DNA from: Siphlonurus alternatus
Taxonomy: Eukaryota; Arthropoda; Insecta; Ephemeroptera; Siphlonuridae
Reading direction: 5' to 3'
DNA length: 64,000 bases
NCBI GenBank assembly: GCA_949825025.1
Contig: OX463786.1
Coordinates: forward strand, 9,845,094-9,909,093
The notes under the pieces: generated by a model
What the model was told of the DNA's origin: nothing
Databases searched by the model: none
The model's input: the letters and a program-made list of their open reading frames with translations, nothing else
Position numbers and translations under genes: made by a program
Shown here: one piece after another, positions 42,058-53,649 of the stretch
Layout: every line of letters begins with the position of its first letter
Position numbering within the stretch: position 1 is the first letter of the stretch

Positions 42058-42515
42058 CCACAGAGAGAAACTTTCTGGATGATTCCTTTGTTTATCACAG
42101 GAAATACTTTGATTTTGTATGTTGTATTATTAATATAGTCCAGCAGCTTATTTTTCCTTCATATTTCAGTTAACCTTGAAGTGTCCTGATTCCAAATCTG
42201 CAGGAATTTTTTGTTGGATTCGTTTCGTGCAAGTTAAACAAAAATTGCATGTTATTACGTCAGACCAAATTCCCCTCTGCACTTCCTCTTGTTTTTCGAG
42301 CCTGTTTGGGACAGTGGTACAATGTACCATAAATCGGTACTGTATGTACCGACCAAAATGGTACTTCTGGTCGCCGTACATCTATATTTACTATTTTTTC
42401 ATGGTTTCAAAGCTCTTCTAGAATTTTTTTATAATTTGTTCTTGACTCTACAGGACATTAGAAATGTCCCTAGAAAGGTTGAAGAAAATTGAAGCTACTG
42501 GACTATAATTATACA
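42058..42515. other. Intergenic, unresolved open frame on the minus strand
   Basis: 42166-42381 (-) is open for 71 codons and encodes a mixed, Cys-containing sequence (EVQRGIWSDVITCNFCLTC). It is not a family I recognise and has no evident splice sites. The segment also contains a short GGTAC-based inverted repeat (42313-42363). Confidence 0.25.
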
Positions 42516-42516
42516 G

Positions 42517-42616
42517 CCGATTGCAGAGATGTTGCTTAAAGTTAAACAGTTGCTTATCCTATGTTATAGCATAGGATGAGCAACTGTTTAACTTTAAGCA
42601 ACATCTCTGCAATCGC
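42517..42616. repeat. Perfect 100-bp palindrome
   Basis: CGATTGCAGAGATGTTGCTT and its complement at the right. Arms of ~46 bp are complementary with a tiny centre at ~42564-42570 (TATGTTATAGCATA). The arms are unrelated to the family P stems. Probable foldback element. Confidence 0.8.
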
Positions 42617-42814
42617 CTGATAGTGAAATTCCTTCTTTTTTCTGTTTTTTGTAATTTTTGTATTATTTTACTTTCCAGTACCATATTTATGTTTTAAAAG
42701 AGTGCCAATTTGAATCTATTATTTGAGACTTTAAAAAATAAAGACTCGTGAAACAATAAATCACTTTACAAATATACCAGAACGAGTATTAATGTACAGA
42801 GATTCCAGACGTAA

Positions 42815-42902
42815 CCCAGTAAACACAAGGTGTCAAAAATGTGTTGGACCGGTACTGGCCCAACAGTCTCAGCACTGGACCAACGGAATTTTGTTTACTG
42901 GG
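42815..42902. mobile_element. Miniature TIR element with CCCAGTAAAC ends
   Basis: CCCAGTAAACACAAGG ... TTTTGTTTACTGGG, 88 bp. It contains TTGGACC and GGCCCAACAGTCTCAGCAC; the latter also lies at 33295-33320 in CENP-N intron 1, followed there by TTACTGGG at 33334. Confidence 0.65.
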
Positions 42903-43039
42903 AAGTGTATTAACTATATTGCTCGCAAACATTTTTGTATTTGTATTTAGGAGATAATCAGGACTTTAATTCTTCTCAGAGTCTAGTCATTAGACTTATG
43001 CTTCTTCTGCTTACCATTTTTTGTAAGTGTAAATGATAA

Positions 43040-43205
43040 ATTGTTGTGGTAGTGTCTAGTTCGCCAATCTCAACTTGGTAGAATTTACTTAAATCGGCGA
43101 TCTCATTTTTATGTTACCGGATGTGTGTTTGAGATTGGCAATTTTTCAATCCTATACCAAGTTAAATACGGCAGACTATTATAGACTTACACTACCACGA
43201 CAAAG
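43040..43205. repeat. Weak TIR element
   Basis: TTGTTGTGGTAGTGT at ~43042 and ACACTACCACGACAA at ~43189 are inverted. The interior is diverged (GATTGGCAA and TTCGCCAATC). Confidence 0.4.
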
Positions 43206-43429
43206 TTTAATTAGTGCTATTATAATTAATATTATTGTTATAAGACATTTTTAGGAGTGATTTTTTGTCATTCACATATATGTTTAAAGCGATAGATAGC
43301 TACAATGGCAACTCTCAAAATATTTCTCGGTATAGCTACGTAACCTACGTAACAAAATTAAGCCAATTAAATTAAGCCGATATGAGCTGATATAGAGTCC
43401 ATACAGAGAACACTGGAGTCCATCAAGGA

Positions 43430-43750
43430 CTATATACTGGGAGGACGGCCTAGGACAACTTATTAAAGAACCTCGATACTCAACAATTCTCGCCAACCTT
43501 CGGGGAAGTCCTGTAAATGAGCCACGTGCTCGGGCGGTTTCTTGGAGGACGTCAAAGATTTGACAGCTTGACAGATGGCTAATAAAGCGGCATCTTTGTC
43601 CGCGGTATCTTTGTAGCCGACTCTAGGCCAATCAAATGCGCTAGAAAAGTCAAGATCGTGACGTCACTGGGTTGAGGAAATGGCGGCGCGTTGGCGGCAA
43701 AAAAGTTAGGCCGTCCTAGCTCTTATATATATATTATTATAGTCCTTGGG
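43430..43750. mobile_element. TIR element with CpG-rich interior
   Basis: AAGGACTATATACTGGGAGG...ACGGCCTA at the left, TTAGGCCGTCCTAGCTC...ATAGTCCTT at the right. The interior (TGACGTCACTGGGTTGAGG, ATGGCGGCGCGTTGGCGGC) is the most CpG-rich stretch between CENP-N and 52 kb. Possibly a MITE. Confidence 0.55.
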
Positions 43751-43766
43751 AGTCCATAATGATTAT

Positions 43767-44121
43767 TTAAGGGTAAGGTAACGCCACCAATGTTAAAAAA
43801 AATCCCTCTCACAAAAATTCTGAAAAAAATTTAAAATGTTCTCCTCTATACCCCCTATCAGTACCTAAAATATCAGGTATACAAATACGATCTAGTTTTT
43901 GAGTTATAAATTTTTAAAGTTGACTACTTTAACATGGAGAAATGAAACTCCCATGTTAAATTGGTCAACTTTAAAAATTCATAACTCAAAAACTAGATCG
44001 TATTTGTATACCTGATATTTTAGCTACTGATAGGGGGTGTAGAGGAGAACATTTTAAATTTTTTTCAGAATTTTTGTGAGAGGGATTTTTTTTAACATTG
44101 GTGGCGTTACCTTACCCTTAA
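43767..44121. mobile_element. Long near-perfect palindrome (355 bp)
   Basis: TTAAGGGTAAGGTAACGCCA at the left and TGGCGTTACCTTACCCTTAA at the right. Arms of ~170 bp are almost exact complements around a small centre at ~43935-43960 (AACATGGAGAAATGAAACTCCCATG region). A diverged single arm is at 26581-26760. It lies 216 bp upstream of the promoter at 44337. Confidence 0.88.
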
Positions 44122-44336
44122 CAGAGTGAAAATCAAAGCAAAAATTATATATTTTCTGGAGTATAATTATTTAATAATTATAATTCATTATAATAAATTT
44201 TAAAATTTTGGTAAAGTTCCTCGATTATGAGAAAAAACAGGGACCCTGGACGCCTGGAGAAAAAAATAGAAAAAAAAAGTTCAAATTTCTGTATGAAATT
44301 ACCGCGTATTTTGAATATCGATTGTCAATTGTTTAG

Positions 44337-44373
44337 TATAAATAGAGGGGGCGTAACGAAAATTTTCTCAGTT
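44337..44373 (+). promoter_or_regulatory. TATA box and TCAGTT initiator
   Basis: TATAAATA at 44337-44344 and TCAGTT at 44368-44373; the initiator A is 33 bases downstream of the TATA start. The ATG at 44381 follows within ~11 nt of the predicted start site, an unusually short leader. Confidence 0.65.
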
Positions 44374-44380
44374 GCTCGCG

Positions 44381-44616
44381 ATGGATCAGAGAGTGTATTT
44401 CGCTGTGTGCTGGTTACTCTCGTGTTTATTAGTTTCTACAATTCGTTCATCACCTATTCAGCGATTTAGAGATTTTGTCAGTACTTCTCATGATTCCTCA
44501 GAATTTGAGGATGCACCACGGACTTACTTTAATAGTGAAATACCAACTATTTTCAGTAACGTTCCTCCGGATAAATCTGACAAAGAAAAAATCGCGCCAC
44601 AATCAATGCAGCAAAA
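44381..44616 (+). CDS. First exon of an unrecognised secreted protein
   Basis: The ATG directly after the promoter opens a frame of 78 codons that ends at a consensus donor (GTAAGT at 44617). Residues 1-~24 are a typical signal peptide with a short charged start and a hydrophobic core (VYFAVCWLLSCLLVST). The mature part is hydrophilic and Ser/Asp/Pro-rich (RDFVSTSHDSSEFEDAP, FSNVPPDKSDKEK) without Cys or dibasic sites. An in-frame AG at 45826 followed by nine codons and a stop (45827-45854) is a possible second exon, but such short exons are hard to trust. No family is recognised. It could be a propeptide, a small secreted effector or the start of a larger protein whose other exons I cannot see. 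Confidence 0.5.
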
Positions 44617-44619
44617 GTA

Positions 44620-45890
44620 AGTAATTTTTTACACGTGTTATCATAAATTTAATGATTTTTATATTATTTAATAATTGTAGATACTGTTTTGTATTCTGAT
44701 TCACTTATAATTTTTGTTTATCTATTTTTTAAATGGACAAAAAATATATTATTTTTTTGCACCGTTCGTTTTAATTCGATCGGTACCGGTGATCTCATTA
44801 ATTTATTTTTACTTTTTTTTTACCGGTATGATTATACCTGAAATTTTGTTTTTCTTCTAATTTTTAACATGTTTTTGTAGTACACACCTATTCATATTAA
44901 TTTTAAATTAATGTCTATTTTATTGTCTGGCAAAAAGGAATTTTGTTCTGGAACAAAAAATAAAAAAGCGATTTTTTTATCACGCAATTTTTACCTTGTC
45001 TGCATACCGCATACAGTAGCTGATTTTACCGGTACGTGTTATTTTTTTATCCGAATTAATATATTATTTTTTTTGAAACAAAAAATTGAAAAAATATTGA
45101 AAAAAATTATCAGTACGTTGGCCTATTAAAATCAATCTGCCTCTATTATAGCTGTCACAATATCTATTGTAATTATTAATAAGCTGCAGAGGTAAACAAA
45201 AACTTACCGGTATTTCTGGTACCGGTACGTATATATATATTTATGTTTCCAAATACATACTGCATGTATAAATAATGTAAATATTATGTTTATTATTTAA
45301 TTACCATTTATAATACATTACTGCTAGAGCAGAATTAGCAGCCCGCGCATAGATAATTTAAAACAAAAGAATTAATTATTAATCGAAGTATTAAAATAAT
45401 ACTGCAATGCAGAGTTGCGTAGGATTGTTTATTTTGATTCCAATAATATTTTTTTATGAACAATATTTTTTTTCCTGCTTCTGTTTTATATTATGTTATT
45501 TTATGTTGTGTAAAACATGCATACGTGAGTTCTAGTATTTGGATTATGGAAAAACAAAACACAAAAGAAATTTTTTACGATCAATATTTCAATGTTTCAC
45601 TGTGAAGTCATAAATTTATGTAATACGTACCGGTACAGTACCGGTATACCGGTACGTTTAGAACATACAAGCCTTACACAACGCAGCCCGGTAACGGACC
45701 CCCTTAAGACATTTTTCACTTCTAACAATTTTTATCTGCCATATTTAGGGTTCTTAAAAATTCGAAAAAATTATTAACATGTTCAATGGAATAATATTGT
45801 AGTAATTGAGTTTATCCTAATTTCAGTTCCATATCAGAGCATTTCTTTGAGTAAAAAAAAAAAAAAATGTGTGGAGGGACATGAAAAAAA
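44620..45890. other. Region with clustered ACCGGT motifs, no clear gene
   Basis: Very AT-rich except for at least eight ACCGGT palindromes, most extended to TACCGGTA or CCGGTACC (44785, 44820, 45027, 45208, 45222 and three within 45630-45655). The 72-codon frame at 44911 is Lys/Phe/Ile noise. It would be the first intron of the gene starting at 44381 if that gene continues. Confidence 0.5.
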
Positions 45891-45894
45891 AAAA

Positions 45895-46240
45895 GTCCCA
45901 GTTTTGGTCCAGGCCTGCTTTTGGACTCCTTATAGCCAAAAAACGTAAAAAAAATAAAATTTTAACCCATTAACCAAATCAGCCTTTTCATAAAAATAAC
46001 AACTGCAATGCCGTGACAATTTTTTTACTGAAAAAATAAAAACGAATTATTTGTTAAAAACCCGGCCTGTTTTTATTCGCTTTTTATTTTTTTTTGAACC
46101 AGTAAAAAAATTATCAATTAAGGTATTGCAGTTGTTATTTTCATGGAAGGGAGGGTTTGGTTAATCAGTTAGAACTTTCTTTTTTTACTTTTTTTTTTGC
46201 CTATAAGGAGCCTAAAAGCAGGTCGGAACCAAAACAGGGC
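45895..46240. mobile_element. Long foldback element (~346 bp)
   Basis: GTCCCAGTTTTGGTCCAGGC...CTTATAG at the left is mirrored by CTATAAGGAGCCTAAAAGCA...AACCAAAACAGGGC at the right. Arms of ~150 bp with A/T-run differences; the centre is near 46070. Confidence 0.75.
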
Positions 46241-47139
46241 TAAAATCCAAAACTGGGCTGATGTGCACTGTATTGATTTTTTGCTTGTTTACATATTTTA
46301 CTGTACACATAATCTACGTACGAACCAGACGCAGATTTTATGTTAAATAGCTGGTGCATTAAACACCAGCTTTTATTTTAAAATATAAAATTAATTTTGA
46401 ACGTTCTTGAACCCACAAATTGTAGTCAAAATTTATACGTGGGATATCACTTTTTGCAATGTTTATTTTTTCAACGGAAAAATATATCATTAGTTTAAAT
46501 ATTATTCTTTGCTACCAAGTTTTAATACTATTTTTTATGTTCTCTAATAATAGTTACTACTAGAACTGTCTGAGACGTGTAATTTGATTCAAAGAAAAAC
46601 CATAACCTTCTCAACATTATGAATATTAATACAAAAGCGCTTTTATGATTCATTTAGAGAGAAAACTAGTTTTTTCCCCTTTGTTAAAATTTGTCCCTTT
46701 AACATATTCCTTTATTATTTTATTTTACAGTATATAAAAATAATTATGACACACCTTTCTTGAACACGTGGTATTGTAATTTTCAATACAGATTATAATA
46801 TAGTTTATTTTTTTATTTTGTAATATATTAAAAACTTATGTAAGAAAAGAAAGTATAGAAACTATAATGATAGTAATTAGTGCGTATTTGTAATCTTTAT
46901 GCCACATTCAGGAAGGTGTTAATTTTTCTTACTATGAATTTCCGAGAAAATTATCTTTATAATTGACATGAAGAAAAATAATATACGTAATTATATCAAT
47001 TTATGTACACTTCGGGTAACAACGAATGTTACTTCCGTTTTGTTTTTTAGGTGTTGTCACGCAGTCTAAACTTGAACTCTTCTTACCTCTCCTTATATAT
47101 TTAAAATTTACATATCTTTGTTCCTTGGAACTATAGCAA
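46241..47139. other. AT-rich intergenic DNA
   Basis: I see no exon, RNA gene or repeat boundary in this stretch. Confidence 0.4.
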
Positions 47140-47229
47140 ATGGACAATTAACCTGCATGCCTTTTTTTTTTATTGTATATAGAAATGCATTGAGAAGGTT
47201 CCAAATAATGCTACTCTGAATTTTTGCAT

Positions 47230-47326
<97 letters not shown>

Positions 47327-47606
47327 ATATATATATATATTCATATATATGTATAGTCTTAGAACTATTTTTAAATAATTATTGAAAGTTCTGTAAGTTA
47401 TGTTGGCCTCCCTGGATCCTTAGTAAAAAAGATAGGGCCTAGATACCTCCAGGGGACGTGGCCGCACTTCCAATAATTATTGGAAAATAGTTCCGGGACT
47501 TAAAAAATAAATAAATAAATAATATGAAAAAATTCAAAGTAGCAGAATTTGGTACCATCTATTTATTTTTACAATAAAAAAAAAAAAAATCATGCAGGTT
47601 GTCCAT
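47140..47606. mobile_element. Foldback MITE, family M1, expanded by a (TA)n tract
   Basis: Ends TGGACAATTAACCTGCATGC and ATCATGCAGGTTGTCCA. The left arm is broken at ~47228 by an ~115-bp TA microsatellite (47228-47342). The rest (GGCCTCCCTGGATCCTTAGT, CCAGGGGACGTGGCCGCAC) matches the copies at 50357 and 50771. The Ile-Tyr open frame at 47108-47344 (-) is the microsatellite. Confidence 0.8.
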
Positions 47607-47631
47607 CGGTTAAGTATAATTGAGTACATAA

Positions 47632-48005
47632 AGGACCAAGAGATGGCGCTGAGCGCTGAAATTTTGGCGAGGATACAGCAATACCTATAGCATTGGGAGA
47701 ATCACAAAAACAACAAATTTTATATGAAATACATATTTTACGAAGTTGAAATATTTTTTTATATTTATCCGAACGTATTTGACAACTAATTATGGCGTTG
47801 TCACTTCTGTAAAATTATGCTGTGGCTGCTGAGAGAGCATTTACATGATTTTACAATGATAAACATATACAATGGGCCTCGCTAGACGCACGTAGTTCAG
47901 CTGTTTCCCGTCAGTTTTCGCGAGGGGCGCTACTAACTTTATGACGTCAATAATGTGCGCACTCTAGACATTTTGTTCAATGGTGTTGATTATATTGATA
48001 CTACA
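47632..48005. repeat. Dispersed repeat family U, copy 1
   Basis: AGTACATAAAGGACCAAGAG, ATACAGCAATACCTATAGCA, GTAAAATTATGCTGTGGCTG and GGGCCTCGCTAGACGCACG recur in order at 62700-63050. About 350 bp, no ORF or terminal repeats evident. Unrecognised family. Confidence 0.65.
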
Positions 48006-48212
48006 AAATTAAAAGCACATTTTAGTATGGTAAATTTAATTATTAATTTTATAATTTTCATATACTGTTGTCGTCATGTCATTTGTATTTACTATTTAAT
48101 AATTTCACTACAGTATGTAAAGCTTGTGAACTCACTGTACATAACTGTGAAGTGTAGCTTAAAAAATATGTAAACAAATAAACCTAAATATTTAAAATAA
48201 CAATAAACAAAT

Positions 48213-48597
48213 AGACAATAACGTTGCATTTTTTTATTTCATAATTAGAAAATATACATAAAATTATGCTTTTCTGAATTTTACTCAGATATTTTGGAGT
48301 GTGGGAACTAATTTTTAAAAAATATTTAAAATATCTGAATTAGGGTGGTACATCTGATGGGACAACCGTGACGTCATCAATAGCCAATCACAGCAACCGT
48401 GATGTCATCAATATCCAATCACAGCACGACAAATGACGTCACGGTTGTCCCATCAGGTGTACCACCCTAATTCAGAGATTTTAAATATTTTTTTAAAATT
48501 AGTTCCCGCACTCCAAAAAATCTGAAAAAAATCAGAAAAGCATAATTTTAGGTATATTTTCTAATTATGAAATAAAAAAATGCAACCATTATTGTCT
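48213..48597. mobile_element. Long palindrome (~385 bp) with TGACGTCA sites
   Basis: AGACAATAACGTTGCATTTT at the left; AAAATGCAACCATTATTGTCT at the right with one mismatch zone. Arms share GAATTAGGGTGGTACA and complements. The centre has two direct copies of TCAATAxCCAATCACAGCA and several TGACGTCA/TGATGTCA motifs. Confidence 0.8.
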
Positions 48598-49279
48598 ATT
48601 GTAAAATGCAATCGAAGGGTTACAGTATACACTATAAATTTTTTAACATATGTTGTTCAGAACATTTGCCCTTTAACAGTATTTCCTATACTGAAATGAG
48701 AAACCTCCCTCGTAAAAAAGTCTTGTAATAAAGTACAATAAATAATAAATTAATACAAATTAATTTGTGATTAATTATAATTTTTTAAAGGACTCTTTTA
48801 CAAGGGCAATAATTGTACTAGGCCCGAATGAGAAAAAACGTGTTCTCTAGTATTTAAACGAATAATACAAAAAATAAAATTTACTTTATTTATGAAAAGA
48901 AGATAACAATTGCAAAATGATATTAAATAATAAAACACAATCAGACAAGTAATTTTTAAGACAACACGTGGAAGCATGACGTAATAATTGTCCAGACTAT
49001 AGTAAACAAAAGACGTAATATGTCGCGATAGATTAGTCGAGTCATTTGTCACTCTTGTACATTCACATGCAGAAGAAAACGAATTTTGTACAATGCATGA
49101 AAATAAAAGTTTCTGGTGAATTATAATGTAATGTATGTAAAATGATTCTGAAGTGCAACTTTATCATGATACGCCTGTAACAGAGCCTGTTTATTATGGG
49201 TTTCTGCCACATGTTCAAATTAATTCGTGCACAATTGTGTTTATTATTACTTGAATTTTCACTGAAATTACAGAGTAAA

Positions 49280-49422
49280 AGGTCTGTGTCGTGTAATATA
49301 CACACAGAAATAATCAATTATTACTAATGAACCATCTGTACATGGAACATAAGCATGATACGGAACATAAGGTTCATCAATAATAATCGAATTTTCTGAT
49401 TGTTGTGTTTACGAACAGACCT
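49280..49422. mobile_element. Palindromic element, family P, copy 4 (diverged)
   Basis: AGGTCTGTGTCGTGTAATAT at the left and GTTTACGAACAGACCT at the right. Stem similar to copies 1 and 2 but with mismatches and a longer loop. Confidence 0.65.
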
Positions 49423-49439
49423 ATGACCATCGATATTAA

Positions 49440-49625
49440 AATTAAACTTTCCGAACTTTCCGATTCTTCTTAGACTCGAGACCAATATTTTGAGTTGCTT
49501 AGGATCTATAGTTATAGTCCTAGTTGGCTTAATCCTTGATCCATCCCGGCATTGCCTATACAGTAAAATAGTTATGCCTATTATACCTTGCGGAACAATG
49601 GAAACCTTTATAGTGTTCTTTATAG
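49440..49625. repeat. Possible decayed SINE
   Basis: TTTCCGAACTTTCCGATTC at the start and TTGATCCATCCCGGCATTGC, TTGCGGAACAATGGAAACC further on resemble the 3' end and core of the 5S-SINE in reverse. Badly diverged. Confidence 0.35.
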
Positions 49626-49742
49626 TATGTATTCGTTGTAGATATAATAGCTATTTGTGAAATCGAACTTATAGCCATTTGATAATATGTCTAGTACTGG
49701 TTAAAATCCTAATCTTAATAACTAATCCGGATTAGCTATTTG

Positions 49743-49975
49743 AATGGACAACCTACACAAAAAAAATATACAGTATATATTGCAGAAATGAATAAAGAGC
49801 ACCAAATTTATGCTACTTTGATTTTTTATTTTCAGATTATTTTGAGTCCAGGAAGCAGGAAGGAAGTATATTATATTGCTTATTTTGCCAACAATAAGTT
49901 AGGCAAAGTTAAGGTTTGAACCCACGCCCCTTTTAGTTCCTATTCTTTTACTGAAGTGACGTATTGAAGTACTTT

Positions 49976-50021
<46 letters not shown>

Positions 50022-50148
50022 TATTAAAAAGAATGGTTCCTAGCAAGATTTTTTAAATTAGTTTAAAAACGTTGGTTCCTAGGCATAAACAAATAAAGCA
50101 GCCAATATTCGTCTCTGCAATACAAAATTTCATGTGGGTTGTCCTCAT
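49743..50148. mobile_element. Foldback MITE, family M1, diverged, with T-arm-like centre and (TA)n
   Basis: TGGACAACCTACACAAAAAA at the left, TTTCATGTGGGTTGTCC at the right. Centre GGTTTGAACCCACGCCCCTT; TA microsatellite at 49979-50024. Confidence 0.7.
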
Positions 50149-50356
50149 TATAAAGTTTTGCAGACTGTTCTATAAATACGTCAGTAACACCGGTCATACA
50201 ATTTACCTTTTTCAATGTTCAGATATGACATTTAAAATGCGAGAAGGTCAAAATCACATCCGTTAGGAATATCGTATTTCTATTATAACAGCAGAGTTAA
50301 CTTCACATGTTATATCCAAGTCTACCAAATGAATCTCCTCCTAAATCACTATATAA

Positions 50357-50722
50357 TGGACAACCTACATGAAATTTTTTATTGCAGAAATGAATAGAGG
50401 GTACCAAATTATGCTACTCTGATTTTTTTCAGATTTTTTTGAAACACAGGACTATTTTTAAATAATTATTGAAAGTGCGGCCACGCCCCCTGAAAGCGTC
50501 AATAGGCGTCCAGTCTCTATCCTTTTTACTAAGGATTCAGGGGTGCCAACTTAACTTACAGAATTTTCAATAATGTGCCAACTTAACTTACAGAATTTTC
50601 AATAATTATATAAAAATAGTTCCGGGTTTCAAAAAAATCTGAATAAATTCAGAGTGGCATAATTTGGTACTGTATAACCCCCTATTCATTTCTGCAATAA
50701 AAATTTCATGTAGGTTGTCCAT
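50357..50722. mobile_element. Foldback MITE, family M1
   Basis: TGGACAACCTACATGAAATT and AATTTCATGTAGGTTGTCCA are matched ends. A 31-bp segment ending TTTTCAATAAT is duplicated in tandem near 50550-50605, so the right arm is longer. Confidence 0.85.
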
Positions 50723-50770
50723 TCGTCTTGCAACATTTTACAATCGTCATGTTGATAAACGTTTTATACG

Positions 50771-51123
50771 ATGGACAACATACATCGTATATGTAGTATG
50801 TATGTATGAAATTTTTTTATTACAGAAATGAATAGACGGTACCAAATTATGCTACTCTGATTTTTTCAGAATTTTTTAAGACCCAGAACTATTTTTAAAT
50901 AATTATTAAAATTTCTGTAAGTTAAGTTGGCACCCCTGAATCCTTAATAAGAAGGATGGAGACTATAATAGACGCTTATTGACGCCTCCAGGGGGCGTGG
51001 CCGTACTTTCAATAATCATTTAAAAATAGTTCTGGGTCTCAAAAAAATCTGGAATGTTCAGAGTAGCATTCATTATAATAGTTATTCATTTATGCAATAA
51101 ATTTTTTTATGCAGGTTGTCCAT
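50771..51123. mobile_element. Foldback MITE, family M1
   Basis: ATGGACAACATACATCGTAT at the left and TTTTATGCAGGTTGTCCAT at the right. Centre GACGCCTCCAGGGGGCGTGG. Only 48 bp separate it from the previous copy. Confidence 0.8.
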
Positions 51124-52440
51124 TATGGTGTAAACGTTGAAAATGTGTATATTTTTTATTGAAATAATAAAGGTTAATTTTACAATCTTCTCTATATATA
51201 TTATAATATGGAGTCGACTTAAGCTCAGAAATAATTAAGGATGGAAACTTGGTCGTATTTATAATTTTAATTATGTAGAGTGTATTTTTTCTTACCTCAA
51301 AATAGATTTACATTGTCTTTTAATATTTTGTAATAATAAGAGAGTATTAAAAAAATGCCATTATTTAAATTATTCCATTTTATTGTTTCATTATCTTAAT
51401 TCATTATTATTAAAAAAGGCAACTTTAATTAATTAAAAAAATAAGTTTATTTTTAGAAAAGTAATTAAATTCTGATGATTTAAGTTTTAGTTGTTGCTGT
51501 TTTAAAACAAACAAAAAATTAAGGAATAATTTCCATTTCTGTAATGTGATTTAATCAATGTGTGCAAATTAATTATTTACAGTAATATAATTTAATGATG
51601 CAGTTACAAAATGTTCATTTTACTTTGTCCATTTTAAAACAGTGCAATATAAACTTATTTTAAAAATGCATGAGTGTAATACATGGTAACATTTAGTATA
51701 GTTCTAAATGTATAGGGATCGTGGTTCACATTTAACTTGGTTTTCGTCGTGTTTGTAAAGTCTTCAGTCATTGGTGCGTTTTTTGTAACGAAGAACTTCA
51801 CTGGCCAAGCCGAGCTGAAGGAGACACGAGCATTACTGACGAAAACCAAGTTAAATTTTAAAGTACTGTATAGTAATTGTGGTTTGCACAAAATTTACTT
51901 TAAAATTTTACGTTTAATATAATATAAAAATAAAAGACTACTAGGGATTTATTTTATAGCTTTTAAAGTAAAGCTTGATTTTATTTTTGTATAAAATGTA
52001 ATCTACTCTATGCTAAAGTACTTCACAACATAAAACAAATGTAAGTGCTTTTTTTTTAAAACACACAAAATGTACCTGTACGTAAACATGATGAAATCTA
52101 CTAGCAATGCTTTTATTTTTATTACTTGTACATTAAGCTCTTACATAAAAAAACAGGTAGAAAAGTGTCACAACATTAATAAAGTATACACCTCGTCACA
52201 CCACAAATGTCAACTTTCCTCTACTGTTCACGCAGTTTAATGGAGGCGTGGTAAAACTGATTTTTTTTTTTTTTTTAGATCGTTAGACTGGGTGCTTTTC
52301 TTACGTCTCCCAAAACTGCATACGTAGTGTATGCAGTATGCATTCATCTATATATATAATATATATTAATAGCATTTCAAACTTTAGTTTCGTTTGGCCG
52401 CTTGGAGTAATTCGCTGGTAATTTGTATCCTTCCAAAAAG
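51124..52440. other. Intergenic DNA with one small TIR segment
   Basis: 51730-51856 is bounded by ATTTAACTTGGTTTTCGTC and its complement, perfect over 19 bp. Frames across it (51655-51922, both strands) reflect this symmetry. The remainder is AT-rich with no recognised gene. Confidence 0.5.
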
Positions 52441-52670
52441 TAAAGGCGCGGATTCAGATGGCGACAACGGCGATGCGACGCGATTTTGTCACACAAGCTG
52501 TGATATCCTATGCAGCGAGCGAATTCGCCAGGTTGCGGCAGCGAAATCGAGTTAATTGCGATGCTCTTTTTTTTAAATCGCCAAATATGGCCGCCAATGG
52601 ATGTCACAGCAAGTGCGCATTGATTCGCGTCGCGTCGCATGATAAAAATCGCCATGTGAATCTGCCTTAA
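52441..52670. mobile_element. CpG-rich TIR element, copy 3
   Basis: AAGGCGCGGATTCAGATGGC at the left, TCGCCATGTGAATCTGCCTTA-type end at the right. Nearly identical inside to 7811-8035. The 121- and 70-codon frames here belong to the element. Confidence 0.75.
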
Positions 52671-53092
52671 ACCGAAGCTCAATTTATGTAATCTTCCGTG
52701 AATTCTGTGCTGCTTGAACACCATATATGTACAGTACGTCACTTCCTTTTAAAAAACGAACTATTTCCAGACGTAAACTAAATGGTACTGTACACTCTGC
52801 ATGTATATACAGTCCTTATAACCTTATATGTATATAATAGTTAACGTTTGAAAATAATTTATTTCCTGAAAGGAAGTGACGTACATATGGCGTTTTAGCA
52901 TCAGGTGCGAAATTCGAGGAAGGTTACAAGTTGGTTTCGGTTTACATTGAAAGTATATAAATTACCATGATGCAGCGAATTACTCTCGGCCCAGACGTAA
53001 ACTTACTGGAATATTTGAAACACTATATAGAGACATCCGGAATGTTATATTTATGCTTCATACTTGGTATTGTAGAGTTAACAACTTCTTTG

Positions 53093-53097
<5 letters not shown>
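52671..53097. other. Intergenic, nothing recognised
   Basis: Contains a GGAAGTGACGTAC block at ~52872 and its inverse GTACGTCACTTCC at ~52736, a ~150-bp TIR-like pair. No exon. Confidence 0.4.

Positions 53098-53152
<55 letters not shown>
53098..53152. repeat. (TTTA)n microsatellite
   Basis: About 13 tetranucleotide units inside an otherwise unremarkable stretch. Confidence 0.9.
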
Positions 53153-53649
53153 TTCAGATTAGACTACTGGTTAGGTACAGTAGTTCCATATTGCCAAGAA
53201 TACAGTATAATAAGTCATAAATATATGAATATATATTATAAACACATTCATCTTTAATTAATATTTTAAATACATTATTACAGTATAATTTTATTATAGT
53301 ATTCGCGAACGCAACCAAATTCAGCCCTCTAGTGGCCAAAAGTGAGAACTACTAGAATGCGGCTAGCTGTTCATAACAGTATAGGAACAAGCGAACAACA
53401 TACCATTCCTGAGTTAATTTACGTGATTATATATAATATTATCCACTTGCAAATTTTTAATTATCATAATAAAGTTAAATATTAGTCTTAATAAATAAAA
53501 TAACAGATAAATGTGACCATACACCGTGTCATTTGCTTTAAATAGAGTCTTGCGCGCGGCGCGTGGTATATATGCATAATATGTATATGTCGATCCATAT
53601 GATATTAAATTATTGTTAATTTTTCTTACTGATTGGGATAAAATTATGA

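Noticed and set aside
47108..47344. Ile-Tyr repeat protein (minus)
   Set aside because: It is translation of a (TA)n microsatellite within a MITE.
52377..52742. 121-codon frame on the minus strand
   Set aside because: It spans the CpG-rich TIR element at 52441-52670, whose other copies carry different stops; length is a by-product of GC content.
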